64,000 nt of DNA, taken from contig JAUVVA010000003.1 in NCBI GenBank assembly GCA_030604905.1, positions 1-64,000 of the forward strand, in the 5' to 3' direction. A model generated the notes under the pieces. It was not told where the DNA came from. It saw only the letters and a list, made by a program, of their open reading frames with translations, and searched no databases. Positions within the stretch are counted from its first letter, which is position 1; every line of letters begins with the position of its first letter. This document shows, in pieces, positions 10,787 to 19,406 of this stretch. Source of the DNA: Verrucomicrobiota bacterium. GTDB taxonomy: Bacteria; Verrucomicrobiota; Verrucomicrobiia; Opitutales; Opitutaceae. The translations under genes and the position numbers were made by a program.

Positions 10787-10969
10787 TCACACCCGGGTGC
10801 TGCGTCCGCCGCCGCCAAACATGCCGGCGATGAGCGAGACCACGAGCAGCACGAGGAAGATGTAGAAGATGATTCGCGCGATTCCGGCCGCGGCTCCGGC
10901 GATGCCGACGAAACCAAGGAGACCGGCGATCAGGGCGATAACGAGGAATATGAGTGTCCAGCGTAACAT
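10787..10969 (-). CDS. DUF1328 (YtjA-like) small membrane protein
   Basis: 60 residues: [20 protein letters not shown], a Gly/Ala-rich [17 protein letters not shown] segment, and a second hydrophobic [13 protein letters not shown] before a short basic tail. This is the conserved two-helix DUF1328 family found across proteobacteria and Verrucomicrobia. It is usually stress-linked and has no known biochemical activity. It lies downstream of the DUF883/holin-like genes and upstream of the secreted hypothetical gene on the same strand. Confidence 0.88.
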   Translation of the reverse strand: MLRWTLIFLVIALIAGLLGFVGIAGAAAGIARIIFYIFLVLLVVSLIAGMFGGGGRSTRV

Positions 10970-11002
10970 GGTGTCAGGGGGTTGAGGGTTGTCGGTTCAC
11001 AA

Positions 11003-11037
11003 GGGCGGACCGCGGGCGCGTGGCCCGTGGTCCGCCC
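11003..11037. repeat. Strong intergenic hairpin before the DUF1328 gene
   Basis: The arms GGGCGGACCGCGGG (11003-11016) and CCCGTGGTCCGCCC (11024-11037) pair over 14 positions with one mismatch around a 7-nt loop. It lies in the 175-bp gap between two leftward genes. There is no T-run on either side, so an attenuator, RNA-stabilising hairpin or repeat palindrome fits better than a terminator. Confidence 0.7.
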
Positions 11038-11144
11038 CAGAGGGAGACCTGCTGGAGTAGGAAGATGAGGGCCCGGGCGGCGCGACGTGGGGAGCGCTGC
11101 GCGCGCCCGGGCGGGGACTGGATCTGGGAACGGGCGCGGATCGA

Positions 11145-11423
11145 TCAGTAGGCGCCCCGCAGGGCGGTGCCGAGGATGCCGCTGCTCGTGCGCAGCCGAC
11201 GGGTCCAACGACCGATCGGCCCCGGCACGTGCGGCAACAAGGCCCCGAGCGCGGGCATTGCCGCCATCGAGGTCGACCAGAGGTCGAGCTTGCCGTTCTG
11301 CGCCGCCTTAGGAGGCAGTTTCCAGAGCAGGCGCACCCGGGCGCGGTCCGCCTCGCAGAGGAGGCGGAGCCGCTCGCGCCGGGCGGCGCGGTTTTCCACG
11401 GAGTTGTGGGAGGCGTGGCTCAT
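11145..11423 (-). CDS. Small hypothetical protein coupled to the holin-like gene
   Basis: 92 residues with a basic N-terminal half (NRAARRERLRLLCEADRARV) and a moderately hydrophobic C-terminal half (MAAMPALGALLPHVPGPIGR) that could lie along a membrane. No family recognised. Its ATG overlaps the stop of the upstream gene as ATGA (11420-11423), which implies translational coupling. That supports this start over the longer open frame reaching 11624. Confidence 0.6.
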   Translation of the reverse strand: MSHASHNSVENRAARRERLRLLCEADRARVRLLWKLPPKAAQNGKLDLWSTSMAAMPALGALLPHVPGPIGRWTRRLRTSSGILGTALRGAY

Positions 11424-11836
11424 GGTGCGGTGGCGCTGGAGGTTTTGTCTTCGTGAAGAAGCGCGCCCAGGCAGACGCGGTCTTCGTTGAGCTGTCGCGA
11501 GGTCTCGGGCAGGAATTCGAGCGTTTTGAGGCGCTTGATCATCACCATCGCCAGCACCCCCGCCGCCACGAAGTAGACGAGCGTGAGCAATCCGAGCCAG
11601 AGGCCGCGGTGCTCGAGGTGCCACACCGCCGCGGCGATCGCGAAGGTGAGCGCTATGCCGCCCAGCAGCGACAGGATGAGGGCGATCACCCCCATCAACA
11701 ACGAGGAGGTGATGCGATCCCGCATCTCGGCGAACTCCAGCTTGGCGAGCTGGGCCCGGTGTCCGAGACCGTCGAGACAGGCGCGCGCGACCGGCCCCGC
11801 GCGCTTGAGCAGATGATAGATGGACTCCGCGATCAT
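11420..11836 (-). CDS. Holin-3-like/YqjE-type envelope protein (Phage_holin_3_6-like)
   Basis: 138 residues. An amphipathic start (IYHLLKRAGPVARACLDGLG, HRAQLAKLEFAEMRD) precedes two membrane helices, ITSSLLMGVIALILSLLGGI and GLLTLVYFVAAGVLAMV, and a cytosolic tail. This is the layout of the Phage_holin_3_6 family, which in most bacteria is a chromosomal partner of DUF883 (YqjD-like) proteins rather than a phage gene. The DUF883 gene lies 30 bp upstream. No phage genes are nearby. Confidence 0.7.
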   Translation of the reverse strand: MIAESIYHLLKRAGPVARACLDGLGHRAQLAKLEFAEMRDRITSSLLMGVIALILSLLGGIALTFAIAAAVWHLEHRGLWLGLLTLVYFVAAGVLAMVMIKRLKTLEFLPETSRQLNEDRVCLGALLHEDKTSSATAP

Positions 11837-11866
11837 CGGGAGGAAGGTGGGCGCGCGGGGCGCCGG

Positions 11867-12178
11867 TTAGCTGCGGCCGCGGCAGACGAGGGCGCCCAGC
11901 ACGATGCCGAGGCCGGCGGCCACGCCGACCGCCACGTAGGGATGCTCGTGAATGGCCTCATCGCACTGCACGCAGCGTTCCTTGGCCATCTTGAGCGCCT
12001 TCTGCGCGGTGTCGCGGCTTCGGTCGAGGGCGCTGCGGAGGCGCTCCTTGAGTTGGGCGATCTCGTCGCTGGCGACGTCACCGGAATGCGCGATCACGTT
12101 CTCGGCTTCGGCCAGGAGGGCCTTGATCTCGTCGATGGTGCTGTCTTGGGGAGCGGTTTGGTCAGGGTTCGCGGGCAT
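11867..12178 (-). CDS. DUF883 (ElaB/YqjD-like) membrane-anchored protein
   Basis: 103 residues. A long charged helix (STIDEIKALLAEAENVIAHS to SALDRSRDTAQKALKMAKER) is followed by the family motif HEHPYVAVGVAAGLGIVLGA and a short basic end. In Escherichia coli relatives the C-terminal helix inserts in the inner membrane and the N-terminal part can bind ribosomes in stationary phase. Two cysteines (RCVQCDE) are unusual. It sits 65 bp downstream of the first gene of the cluster. Confidence 0.85.
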   Translation of the reverse strand: MPANPDQTAPQDSTIDEIKALLAEAENVIAHSGDVASDEIAQLKERLRSALDRSRDTAQKALKMAKERCVQCDEAIHEHPYVAVGVAAGLGIVLGALVCRGRS

Positions 12179-12243
12179 GGTGGTTGGGATGGTTTAGGTT
12201 GGAGGGAACTACGCTGGAAAGGGGCTCGGCGCCGGGATCGCGG

Positions 12244-12486
12244 CTAGCGGTCCTCGCGTCGGAAAAGCAGGCCGACAAAACCGTAGATGATGCAGATCAG
12301 GCCGACGACAAAGGGGGCGAAACCCGGATCACCCGGCGCTCCGCCAAAGACCGCGCCGGCCGCCGCGCCGAAGGAACCGGCGGCATTCGCGGCCAGAAGC
12401 AAAAATCCCCCGCCCGCGATCAACACCGAGATGGATAGGAACAAGCGCAGGAGTAGCGCTTGGTTGTTGTGGTGGCGGGTTTTCAT
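12244..12486 (-). CDS. Small two-helix membrane protein
   Basis: 80 residues with two hydrophobic segments (ALLLRLFLSISVLIAGGGFL and FAPFVVGLICIIYGFVGLLF) separated by a Gly/Ala-rich linker and ending FRREDR. No family recognised. An in-frame GTG at 12522 exists, but the ATG at 12486 gives a short basic N-terminus (MKTRHHNNQ) typical of such proteins. It is probably the first gene of the leftward envelope cluster. Confidence 0.6.
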   Translation of the reverse strand: MKTRHHNNQALLLRLFLSISVLIAGGGFLLLAANAAGSFGAAAGAVFGGAPGDPGFAPFVVGLICIIYGFVGLLFRREDR

Positions 12487-12619
12487 CGGGGTATGGCGGC
12501 GTGCGCGGGTGTCGGTTTCCACGACCTCGCAGACCCCGGGCCAGTCCGGCCACGAAAGGCCTACTGCCTGTGCGCCTACGACTTAAGAACCTCACGCTTT
12601 GCCATCGGCCTTTCTTCAC

Positions 12620-12634
12620 GTTGCAAAACGCAAC
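12620..12634. promoter_or_regulatory. Perfect inverted repeat upstream of the ZnuA-like gene
   Basis: GTTGC-AAAAC-GCAAC is a perfect 5-5-5 dyad 120 bp upstream of the metal-binding protein gene and 133 bp upstream of the divergent membrane-protein gene. It could be an operator for a metal regulator. It occurs once and resembles no site I can name with confidence. Confidence 0.3.
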
Positions 12635-12754
12635 CAAGCCCCTCCGCCGCCGCTGCAAAAATAGACCCGCCGAGCGGCGCGCGCTCCGCGTCCCTTCCTA
12701 CCTGTTATCGGCCCTCGCCACTCGCTTGACGACTTTGCTAAGGTCCCCCTTCGC

Positions 12755-13774
12755 ATGCCCGCCTCCCTCCGCCTTGTGCTTCGCGCCCTGCTGCTCGCCC
12801 CGCTCGCCCTCGCGCTCGCCTGCACCCTCCCCGCCGCGCAAGCCGCCCCGGCCTCGCCCCTTCGGATCGTCGTCACCCACAGCCTGCTTGAGGACTTCAC
12901 CCGCCAGGTGGCCGGCGAAGAGGCGCAGATCACCTCCCTCGTCCCCCGCGGCGCCGACCCGCACCACTTCGAGCCCCGCCCCGCCGACGCGCGCTCCCTC
13001 GCCCGCGCCGACCTGATCTTTGTCAACGGCCTGGGCTTCGACGCCTGGGCCGATCGCCTCATCGCCGCCTCCGGCTCCTCCGGCCGCACCCGCGTGCTCA
13101 CCGCCGGCATCGAGCCCATCACCTGCACCGTCGACCACGACCACTCCGCCCACGATCATCACCACCACCACGGCGACGGCGATCCACACGCCTGGCAGGA
13201 CCCGCTCCTGGTCGTCCGCTACGTGGAAAACATTCGCGCCGCCCTCACCGAGGCCGCGCCCCGGCACGCCGACACCTTCGCCACCCGCGCCGCCGCCTTC
13301 ACCCAGGAGTTGAAACTCCTCCACCGCTGGGCGGCCGAACAGTTCGCCACCATCCCTCCCGAGCGCCGCGTCCTCGTCACCTCGCACGACGCCCTCGCCT
13401 ACCTCGGTCGCGCCTACGGTCTGCGCGTCACGCCGATTCGCGGCACCGGCAACAACCGCGAGCCCTCCGCCCGCGAGCTCGCCGCCCTCACCGCCATGAT
13501 CCGCGCCCAAAACGTGCCCGCGATCTTCATCGAGACCACCACCAACCCCCGCGTTGCCGAGCTCCTCGCCCGCGATGCCGGCGTGCGCCTCGGCGAGCCC
13601 CTCTACACCGACAGCCTCGGCCCCCTCGGCGGCCCCGCCTCCACCTACCTCGACCTTTTCCGCACCAACGTGCTCCGCATCGTGGCCGCCCTCGCCCCCG
13701 AGCAAGCCTCGCCTCCCCCGTCCGGCCAGCCCGAGCCTCTCCCTGGCCCGGTCCGCGACGAAACGCGCCCGTAG
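12755..13774 (+). CDS. Zinc/manganese ABC transporter substrate-binding protein (ZnuA/TroA-like)
   Basis: 339 residues. The signal peptide (MPASLRLVLRALLLAPLALA) ends near QAAPA. The mature part is a TroA-fold metal binder with ligand motifs in order: RGADPHHFEP, DGDPHAWQDP, the ETTTNP loop and YTDSLGP. Between the first two lies a His-rich loop, DHDHSAHDHHHHHGDGD, of the kind found in zinc-specific ZnuA proteins. It should deliver Zn2+ (or Mn2+) from the periplasm to an ABC permease. No permease or ATPase gene is adjacent, which is unusual, since these genes are normally in one operon. The C-terminal tail is Pro-rich. Confidence 0.85.
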   Translation: MPASLRLVLRALLLAPLALALACTLPAAQAAPASPLRIVVTHSLLEDFTRQVAGEEAQITSLVPRGADPHHFEPRPADARSLARADLIFVNGLGFDAWADRLIAASGSSGRTRVLTAGIEPITCTVDHDHSAHDHHHHHGDGDPHAWQDPLLVVRYVENIRAALTEAAPRHADTFATRAAAFTQELKLLHRWAAEQFATIPPERRVLVTSHDALAYLGRAYGLRVTPIRGTGNNREPSARELAALTAMIRAQNVPAIFIETTTNPRVAELLARDAGVRLGEPLYTDSLGPLGGPASTYLDLFRTNVLRIVAALAPEQASPPPSGQPEPLPGPVRDETRP

Positions 13775-13912
13775 GCCCGGCTCCGCTCGCACCGCAAGGA
13801 CTTGCGGACATCGCCCGTGGCCCGCGCCACGGCACCGCCCTTGGATCGGGACGCTTCCCGCCGCGGCTCCTCCCGTCGCGCGCCCTTCCACCCGCCAGAA
13901 ACGCGTCCGCCC

Positions 13913-15994
13913 ATGCGCTTTCCCCTCTCCGCCGCCCTCCTCTCCGCCGCGCTCCTCTGCGCGTCCACGGCCGCCGCCCAGTGGCGCCCCGTCACCTTCA
14001 CCAATCCCGAGCTCCGCGCCAAAGGCACCCTCACCGGCGACGGCTGCCAATGGTTTCGCGCCCTCGCCATCGCCCCGACCAACGGCGACTTCATGCTCTG
14101 GTGCACCGACGTCGGCGGCCTCTTCCGCTCCCTCGACGGCGGCCGCAACTGGGAACCCGCCAATGTCGGCTTCCACTCCCGCGGCTCCGCCGCGGTCGCC
14201 ATCGACCCCCATAACGCCGACCGCGTCCTCGTCGTCGCCGCCAACTCCGTCCCCACCGAGCGCAACGGCCTCTACCTCTCCACCGACCGCGCCGCCTCCT
14301 GGCTCCAGGTGCTCCCCGTCCGCATGTCCGGCACCCGCGACATGCGCCGCCAGATCGCCTTCGACCCCTCCACCTACGATCCCTCGCAAAACCTCACCCG
14401 CGTCGCCTACTGGTCGCGCCTCGACAACGACCCTCCGCACAACCCCGCCTGGGGGGAGACCGTCCGCGAGCCCGGCTTCTACAAGTCCACCGACGGCGGC
14501 GAGAGCTGGCTCCGCGTCCGCGGCGGCGAGATCGTCGCCGACGCCGAGATCGCCGTGCATCCAAAACGTGGATACATCTATGCCGCCACCCCGAAGGGCC
14601 TGCACATCTCCCGCGACGGCGGCGCCTCCTGGAAACTCGCCCTCCCAGGCCGCCCCACCGGCCTCGACGTCTCGCCCGCCGCCCCCGACTCCGTCTGGGT
14701 GAGCTTCGCCGACCGCGTGCTCCGCTCCGACGACTCCGGCGCCACCTTCGCCCCCATCGTCGGAGCCCAGTCCCTGCGCGCCGATCGCGCCCCCCTGCGC
14801 AATCTCGCCGTCTCCCCCTCCGATCCCTCCCGCCTCATCCTCTACCGCGAGGGGGCCGACTGGGACTGGCCCCGCTTCACCTCCCACGATGGCGGCGCCA
14901 CCTGGACCCGCTCCACGCTCCACCGCGACCGCGTCATCGTGCCCACCAACTCCCGCCAGGGTCGCTTCGCCTTCCACCCCACCGACCCCGACATCATCCT
15001 CGCCCCCGGCGGAGACTACCCGATGCTGTCCCGCGACGGCGGCCGCAACTTCACGCTCGCCGGCAACGGCGTGAACAACATCTACGTCGGCGGCGCCTTC
15101 AATTTCAGCGCGGTCGACCCCGACATCCTCTTCCTCGGCTCGCAGGACTACGCCACGCTCCTCACCACCGACGGCGGCCAGAACTGGACCTACCTCGAGC
15201 CCGGCGGCAAAGGCTGGGGCGGCTACAACTACGCCACCTACGCCTCCACCGCCGACGCCCTCCTCGCCGGCGAGGCCGAGCACTGGGGCGGCCCCAGCCG
15301 CCGCGCCGTTTCCCCCGACCGCGGCCGCACCTGGCGCATCGCCCGCGAGACCATCGAGCCCAAGTTCACCTACGGCGACCCGCGCGATCCCCGCACCCTC
15401 TTCGCCGGCAACCAGCGCTCCACCGACGCCGGCCGCACCTGGTCCCCGATGCACAACGCCACCAGCGTGCGCACCCACGACCACCGCTCCGGCACCCTCT
15501 ACGGCGTGCGCGAGGGCCGCGACCGCCCCTCCGTGGTCGTGTTCTCCACCGATCGCGGCGCCAGCTGGCGCGACCTCTTCACCGTGCCCGGCCAGATCGA
15601 CGACCTCGCCGTCGATCCGCAGCGCCAGCGCATCTACGTCGCCCGCGGCGGCCGCCTCTACCAATGGGAACGCTCCACGCCCGAGCTCGTCGAGCTCTTC
15701 GGCCTCGCGCACGATCAGGAAGGCCCGCCCCACGTGCGCTCCGTCGCCGTCGATCCCGCCGACACCTCGGTCGTCTACATCGCCGGCAACCGCAACATCT
15801 TCGCCAGCGACGCCAGCGCGCAACGCTCGCGCGACGCCGGCCTCACCTGGGAAAACCTCACCCGCACCGCGCCCCTCGACGGCCGCGGCCTTGATGGCGG
15901 CCGCGAGGCCCATTTCGTGCGCGTCCACCCGAAGACCCGCGAGGCCTGGTTCGCCACCAACTGCTACGGCGTATGGATCCACGCCGCGCCCTGA
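13913..15994 (+). CDS. Secreted Asp-box beta-propeller protein (GH74/sialidase-like fold)
   Basis: 693 residues with signal peptide MRFPLSAALLSAALLCASTA, cleaved about AAAQ. The mature protein is built from about twelve Asp-box turns (S-x-D-x-G-x-x-W/F): SLDGGRNW, STDGGESW, SRDGGASW, SDDSGATF, SHDGGATW, SRDGGRNF, TTDGGQNW, SPDRGRTW, STDAGRTW, STDRGASW, SRDAGLTW and a looser STDRAASW. This layout fits two seven-bladed propellers, as in GH74 xyloglucanases and VPS10/sortilin-like exo-alpha-sialidase-fold proteins. Catalytic Asp residues of GH74 cannot be placed with certainty, so a non-catalytic glycan-binding role is possible. The frame is open upstream to 13802, but the ATG at 13913 begins the signal peptide. 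Confidence 0.75.
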   Translation: MRFPLSAALLSAALLCASTAAAQWRPVTFTNPELRAKGTLTGDGCQWFRALAIAPTNGDFMLWCTDVGGLFRSLDGGRNWEPANVGFHSRGSAAVAIDPHNADRVLVVAANSVPTERNGLYLSTDRAASWLQVLPVRMSGTRDMRRQIAFDPSTYDPSQNLTRVAYWSRLDNDPPHNPAWGETVREPGFYKSTDGGESWLRVRGGEIVADAEIAVHPKRGYIYAATPKGLHISRDGGASWKLALPGRPTGLDVSPAAPDSVWVSFADRVLRSDDSGATFAPIVGAQSLRADRAPLRNLAVSPSDPSRLILYREGADWDWPRFTSHDGGATWTRSTLHRDRVIVPTNSRQGRFAFHPTDPDIILAPGGDYPMLSRDGGRNFTLAGNGVNNIYVGGAFNFSAVDPDILFLGSQDYATLLTTDGGQNWTYLEPGGKGWGGYNYATYASTADALLAGEAEHWGGPSRRAVSPDRGRTWRIARETIEPKFTYGDPRDPRTLFAGNQRSTDAGRTWSPMHNATSVRTHDHRSGTLYGVREGRDRPSVVVFSTDRGASWRDLFTVPGQIDDLAVDPQRQRIYVARGGRLYQWERSTPELVELFGLAHDQEGPPHVRSVAVDPADTSVVYIAGNRNIFASDASAQRSRDAGLTWENLTRTAPLDGRGLDGGREAHFVRVHPKTREAWFATNCYGVWIHAAP

Positions 15995-16067
15995 CCCGAT
16001 GTGGCGCCGGCCGCCACCGGCCGATCACCGTTGCGCTGCCCGCCCCCGGGCCGATCCCCGGCCCGCC

Positions 16068-17108
16068 TCACCTCGCTCGCGGGCCCGGCGCCGTCGCCCC
16101 GGCGTGCCATAGCGCGTCCACGCTCACGCCCCTCGCCATCGCCGGCACGCCGCCCTCCCCCCGCAGGATCAACGAGTGCAGCAAATCGAGCGCCGCCGCC
16201 CCCGTGGCCGCCGCGTCGAGCCGCATGCCGGAGAAACGCTCCTCGTCCCCCGCTTGCAGGCCCGGGCTCGCGAAAGCCGCGTCGGCCGGGAAGCGCACGC
16301 CCCCCTTTTCCAACACCATCGCCGCCCACACCTCCGACCCCACCACCACGTCCGGCTTCCACTTGCGAAACCAACGCGGGGCCCCGCGCGAAAACTCCTC
16401 GTGGGTGAGCAGACAACAAGGCACCCGCGCCGCCTCGGGGACATGCAGCGACTGCCAGCTCAGGAAAGCCGCCGAGGCACGATGCTCCGTGCGCGCGTCA
16501 TGGCTGCTCACCGCCGCGAAGCCCGGCCGCCGATAGCCCAGCCGCTTCAGCCGGTGCAACAAATCGAGCGTCGAGCGGTAGGGGTCGCTCGCCGCATAGT
16601 GCAGCCGCGGCAGCCGCAGACTTCGCCCCAAGGCCACCGCCGGCAGCTCGCCCAGCTCCAGCCGCGTGTGCCCCGCCGCGGAGAGCGTCGGCCCGAGCAA
16701 TAGCCCCACATAACCGCGGTGGTGCAGGATCTCCTCCGCCCTCCGCAAAGACCCCGCCGCCCCAAGCGGAAACTCCTCGGTGCCATAGCCGAGCTGCTCG
16801 GCCCGCTCGCGCGCCCCTTGAAAATACCCGCCATAGATCGGCCAGTCCCGCCACGGCGTCCCCGCCGGATAGTTGGTCACGTAGGCCACCGTCGCCGTCC
16901 GCCGCGGCGCCCGCACGTTGCGCCGATAATTCACCAGGACGCTCATGAACGGATCGCTCCGGTAGCCCAGCTCGCGCGCCGCCGCCTGCACCGCCGCCCG
17001 CGTCTCGGGCGACACCCGCGTGCCCACGCGCAGCGCCCGCGACGCCGTCATCGTGCTCACCCCGCACCGCTCCGCCACCTCCGCCAATGTCGCCCGTTTT
17101 GACTGCAT
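16068..17108 (-). CDS. LacI-family transcriptional regulator
   Basis: 346 residues. The N-terminal helix-turn-helix is TLAEVAERCGVSTMTASRAL, and the hinge region (ARELGYRSDPFMSVLVNYRR) is of the variant type common in Verrucomicrobia rather than the classic A-R-x-L hinge. The remainder is a periplasmic-binding-protein-like effector domain (AYVTNYPAGTPWRDW, GLLLGPTLSAAG, KRLGYRRPGFAAVSSHDART, KPDVVVGSEVWAAMVLEKGG). It probably responds to a sugar. It is divergent from the PEP-CTERM gene at 17178 with only 69 bp between starts, so it may regulate that gene and itself. Confidence 0.9.
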   Translation of the reverse strand: MQSKRATLAEVAERCGVSTMTASRALRVGTRVSPETRAAVQAAARELGYRSDPFMSVLVNYRRNVRAPRRTATVAYVTNYPAGTPWRDWPIYGGYFQGARERAEQLGYGTEEFPLGAAGSLRRAEEILHHRGYVGLLLGPTLSAAGHTRLELGELPAVALGRSLRLPRLHYAASDPYRSTLDLLHRLKRLGYRRPGFAAVSSHDARTEHRASAAFLSWQSLHVPEAARVPCCLLTHEEFSRGAPRWFRKWKPDVVVGSEVWAAMVLEKGGVRFPADAAFASPGLQAGDEERFSGMRLDAAATGAAALDLLHSLILRGEGGVPAMARGVSVDALWHAGATAPGPRAR

Positions 17109-17110
17109 GT

Positions 17111-17122
17111 GTTAATGTTAAC
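17111..17122. promoter_or_regulatory. AT-rich motif in the divergent regulator/PEP-CTERM promoter
   Basis: GTTAATGTTAAC lies 3 bp upstream of the LacI-family start in an otherwise GC-rich 69-bp divergent spacer. It contains a direct GTTAA repeat and an HpaI-type palindrome. It is a possible operator for the adjacent regulator, from position and base composition only. Confidence 0.3.
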
Positions 17123-17177
17123 CTCCCGTGCGTCTTCCGGCCATCCGAAAACGCAGCAAATGTGCGAGGCCTAAGCC

Positions 17178-18035
17178 ATGAAAACCCAAACCCTCCTCGC
17201 CTTCAGCCTACCCCTCGTCGCCTCGGCGGCCTTCGCCCAGTATGACATCGTCTACCGCGAAACCTTCAGCTCGGCGGCGAACAACTCCAACATCAACCTC
17301 TTCGGCTGGGGCGTCCACTACGGCAATACCAGCGCGACGGTTTACACCAATACCGACCTCTCGAACGCCGTCGCGGTGTCGAACCTCACCGGCCGCGTCA
17401 CCGGGGTGGACAACATCAACGCCGGCTCGATGATCATCACCGCGCCGACCGGAGGAGTCGCGACCAATCCCTCTCCCGGCCAGAACAGCACCGGCTTTGT
17501 CTTTGTCGCGCCGCAGAACGTCCCCTTCTCCAGCGCTTCCCCGATCCTCATCTGGACCAACGAAGGCGCCAACCTGGTCTCCACCTCGACCGCCCATCAA
17601 TTTAGTTTCTATCTCGGCAACACCACCACCGCGTCCGTGGTTCGGGTGGCCGTTCAAGTCGGCGGCGCCTGGTATGTCAGCGCCAACCCGTTCAGCACCG
17701 CATCCATGACCGGCGGGCAATTCGCGGCCAACGCCGAGCTGAAGACGCTCACGTTTGATCCCGCGGCCGACCAGTGGCGCTCCCTCAGCTTTAGCCAAGC
17801 CGCGACAAACCCCTTCTCCACCAACGGCGGCGGAAACCTCTCGCTCGGCGCCCTGTCGACCAACGATCTCAGCGGCGGCATCACCGCCTTCGGCATCTAC
17901 ATCGACTCGGGCACAAACAACAGCGTCCGCTTCGACACCTTCACCATCACCGCCATCCCCGAGCCCTCCGCCTTCGCCGCCCTCGCCGGCCTCGGCGCCC
18001 TCGGCCTCGCCGCCACCCGCCGCCGCCGCCGCTGA
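17178..18035 (+). CDS. PEP-CTERM exported protein
   Basis: 285 residues. Signal peptide MKTQTLLAFSLPLVASAAFA, then a beta-rich, Asn/Thr/Ser/Gly-rich extracellular domain with no recognised fold. A typical PEP-CTERM sorting signal ends it: IPEPSAFAALAGLGALGLAA followed by TRRRRR. The Pro-Glu-Pro motif, hydrophobic helix and Arg cluster are the exosortase substrate signature, so the protein should be processed at the membrane and released or anchored outside. No exosortase gene is in the window. It is divergent from a LacI-family gene and closed by a strong terminator. Confidence 0.9.
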   Translation: MKTQTLLAFSLPLVASAAFAQYDIVYRETFSSAANNSNINLFGWGVHYGNTSATVYTNTDLSNAVAVSNLTGRVTGVDNINAGSMIITAPTGGVATNPSPGQNSTGFVFVAPQNVPFSSASPILIWTNEGANLVSTSTAHQFSFYLGNTTTASVVRVAVQVGGAWYVSANPFSTASMTGGQFAANAELKTLTFDPAADQWRSLSFSQAATNPFSTNGGGNLSLGALSTNDLSGGITAFGIYIDSGTNNSVRFDTFTITAIPEPSAFAALAGLGALGLAATRRRRR

Positions 18036-18078
18036 GCCGGCTGCTCCTCCTCCCGCCGTCGCCCTCCCCTCGGCCCCA

Positions 18079-18113
18079 GGCCGCGCACGCGCCCCGCGTT
18101 TGCGCGGCCTTTT
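18079..18113 (+). terminator. Terminator after the PEP-CTERM gene
   Basis: A perfect outer stem GGCCGCGC (18079-18086) with GCGCGGCC (18102-18109), a nested inner stem ACGC/GCGT, then TTTT at 18110-18113. It lies between convergent genes. Confidence 0.85.
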
Positions 18114-18168
18114 CGCGTCCCCCTTTCGCGCCCTTTCTCCCCGCCCCGGCGCCGCTTCCCGCCGCGCC

Positions 18169-19251
18169 CTACGCGCTCTTCCCGTCCCACCAGCGGCCCG
18201 GCACCAGAACCATCCTCGGGTTCACCGGCACCCCGCGCTCATTCCGCGTCAACTGCGCGATCAACACGTCCACCGCCGCCGCCGCCACCTTCTCGAGATT
18301 CTGATCCACCCCGGCCAGTTCGCCGCCCCGCTCCTCCGGCTCCAGGCACAGGTGCGCGAAGGCCAGGTCCTCGGGCACGCGCAGCCCGAGCGAACAGAGC
18401 GCGTCCCGCGCCTCCCGGTGCGTCGAGACCACCGCGTCCGGTCGCGCCTCCTTCAACCAAAGCCGCAGACTGTCCCGGTCCCGCGCATCCCTCGCCAGCG
18501 CGTGGTCCGCGCCCGCGCCCGCCCCGCCTTCCAGACCGTAACCATACAAAATCGGCAGCGTGCTCGCCCGCAGATCCGCCGCCACCGCCGCGAAGTAGCC
18601 CGCCGCAAACTGGAAATCCATCAGGCGATCCACGAAGTGCGGCAACATGCACCCGATCCGCCGCCGCCCCCGCGCATGCAGCGCGCGACAGGCCGTCATC
18701 ATCACGTCCGCCACATGGCTCGCCACCGTGTGCAGCCGCCTCGCGTCGCTCGCCCGCCCCAGGCTCACGCAGGCGAAGCGCCTCACGTCGAGCGGCACGC
18801 CCGGCTCCAGGTGCCGCGGCTGCGGCAACAAGATCACTCCCTCGATCCCCCGCGCCGCCAGCACCTCCGTGAGACGCTCCGCGCTCATCCCCGCGGCCCT
18901 CGCCTGGAACCGCTCGATCCGACAGCCCATCTCCTCCGCCCGCTCCAGCGCGCCCGCCAGGAACCTACGCTGCACCGAGTGCGCCATCGTCTCCTCCGCA
19001 TCCGCGAAAGGCTCCACCCAGGCGAAGACCGGCGCCACCCCCGGACCCGCCGCCGTCGACCGTCGGCGTGTCATCAACTCGCTCACGAAAGGATTCAACC
19101 GATAGCCCAGCCGCCGCGCCGCCTTCGAGACCCGCTGCGCCAGCTCCGTTCGCACATGCCGCCCGCCGTGCAAAACACGGGACACGGTGCTCGGGGAAAC
19201 TTTCGCCGCCCGCGCCACATCGCGGACGGTTGGCGCGGCTTTTTTTGACAT
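18169..19251 (-). CDS. LacI-family transcriptional regulator
   Basis: 360 residues. DNA-binding domain TVRDVARAAKVSPSTVSRVL, then the hinge ARRLGYRLNPFVSELMTRRR, of the same variant type as the regulator at 16068. The effector-binding domain includes VFAWVEPFADAEETM, RGIEGVILLPQPRHLEPG, GRRRIGCMLPHFVD and RPDAVVSTHREARDAL. The frame is open to 19332, but the ATG at 19251 places the helix-turn-helix at the usual distance from the N-terminus. It is divergent from the secreted protein at 19407 with 155 bp between them, which makes that gene its likely target. Confidence 0.9.
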   Translation of the reverse strand: MSKKAAPTVRDVARAAKVSPSTVSRVLHGGRHVRTELAQRVSKAARRLGYRLNPFVSELMTRRRSTAAGPGVAPVFAWVEPFADAEETMAHSVQRRFLAGALERAEEMGCRIERFQARAAGMSAERLTEVLAARGIEGVILLPQPRHLEPGVPLDVRRFACVSLGRASDARRLHTVASHVADVMMTACRALHARGRRRIGCMLPHFVDRLMDFQFAAGYFAAVAADLRASTLPILYGYGLEGGAGAGADHALARDARDRDSLRLWLKEARPDAVVSTHREARDALCSLGLRVPEDLAFAHLCLEPEERGGELAGVDQNLEKVAAAAVDVLIAQLTRNERGVPVNPRMVLVPGRWWDGKSA

Positions 19252-19406
19252 GGCTCTCACCGGATTCGGCGAGTCGCAATCACCTCGCCCTCGGTCGGGC
19301 CGACAAGCCTCCCGCCCCGCAAGCCATTGCACCCGCCCCTCCGGGAAACATGTGCCAGGCCGCGCCGCTTCCGCCCCCCCGGCCCGCGCCCCACGCTGTC
19401 CCCGTT

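Noticed and set aside
11420-12178. A prophage lysis cassette, because of the holin-like protein
   Set aside because: The holin-3_6-like family is a chromosomal partner of DUF883 proteins; no endolysin, capsid or integrase is nearby.
12698-15982. A 1094-residue minus-strand open frame
   Set aside because: It runs antisense across two clear genes (ZnuA-like and propeller) with low-complexity composition; no domain recognised.
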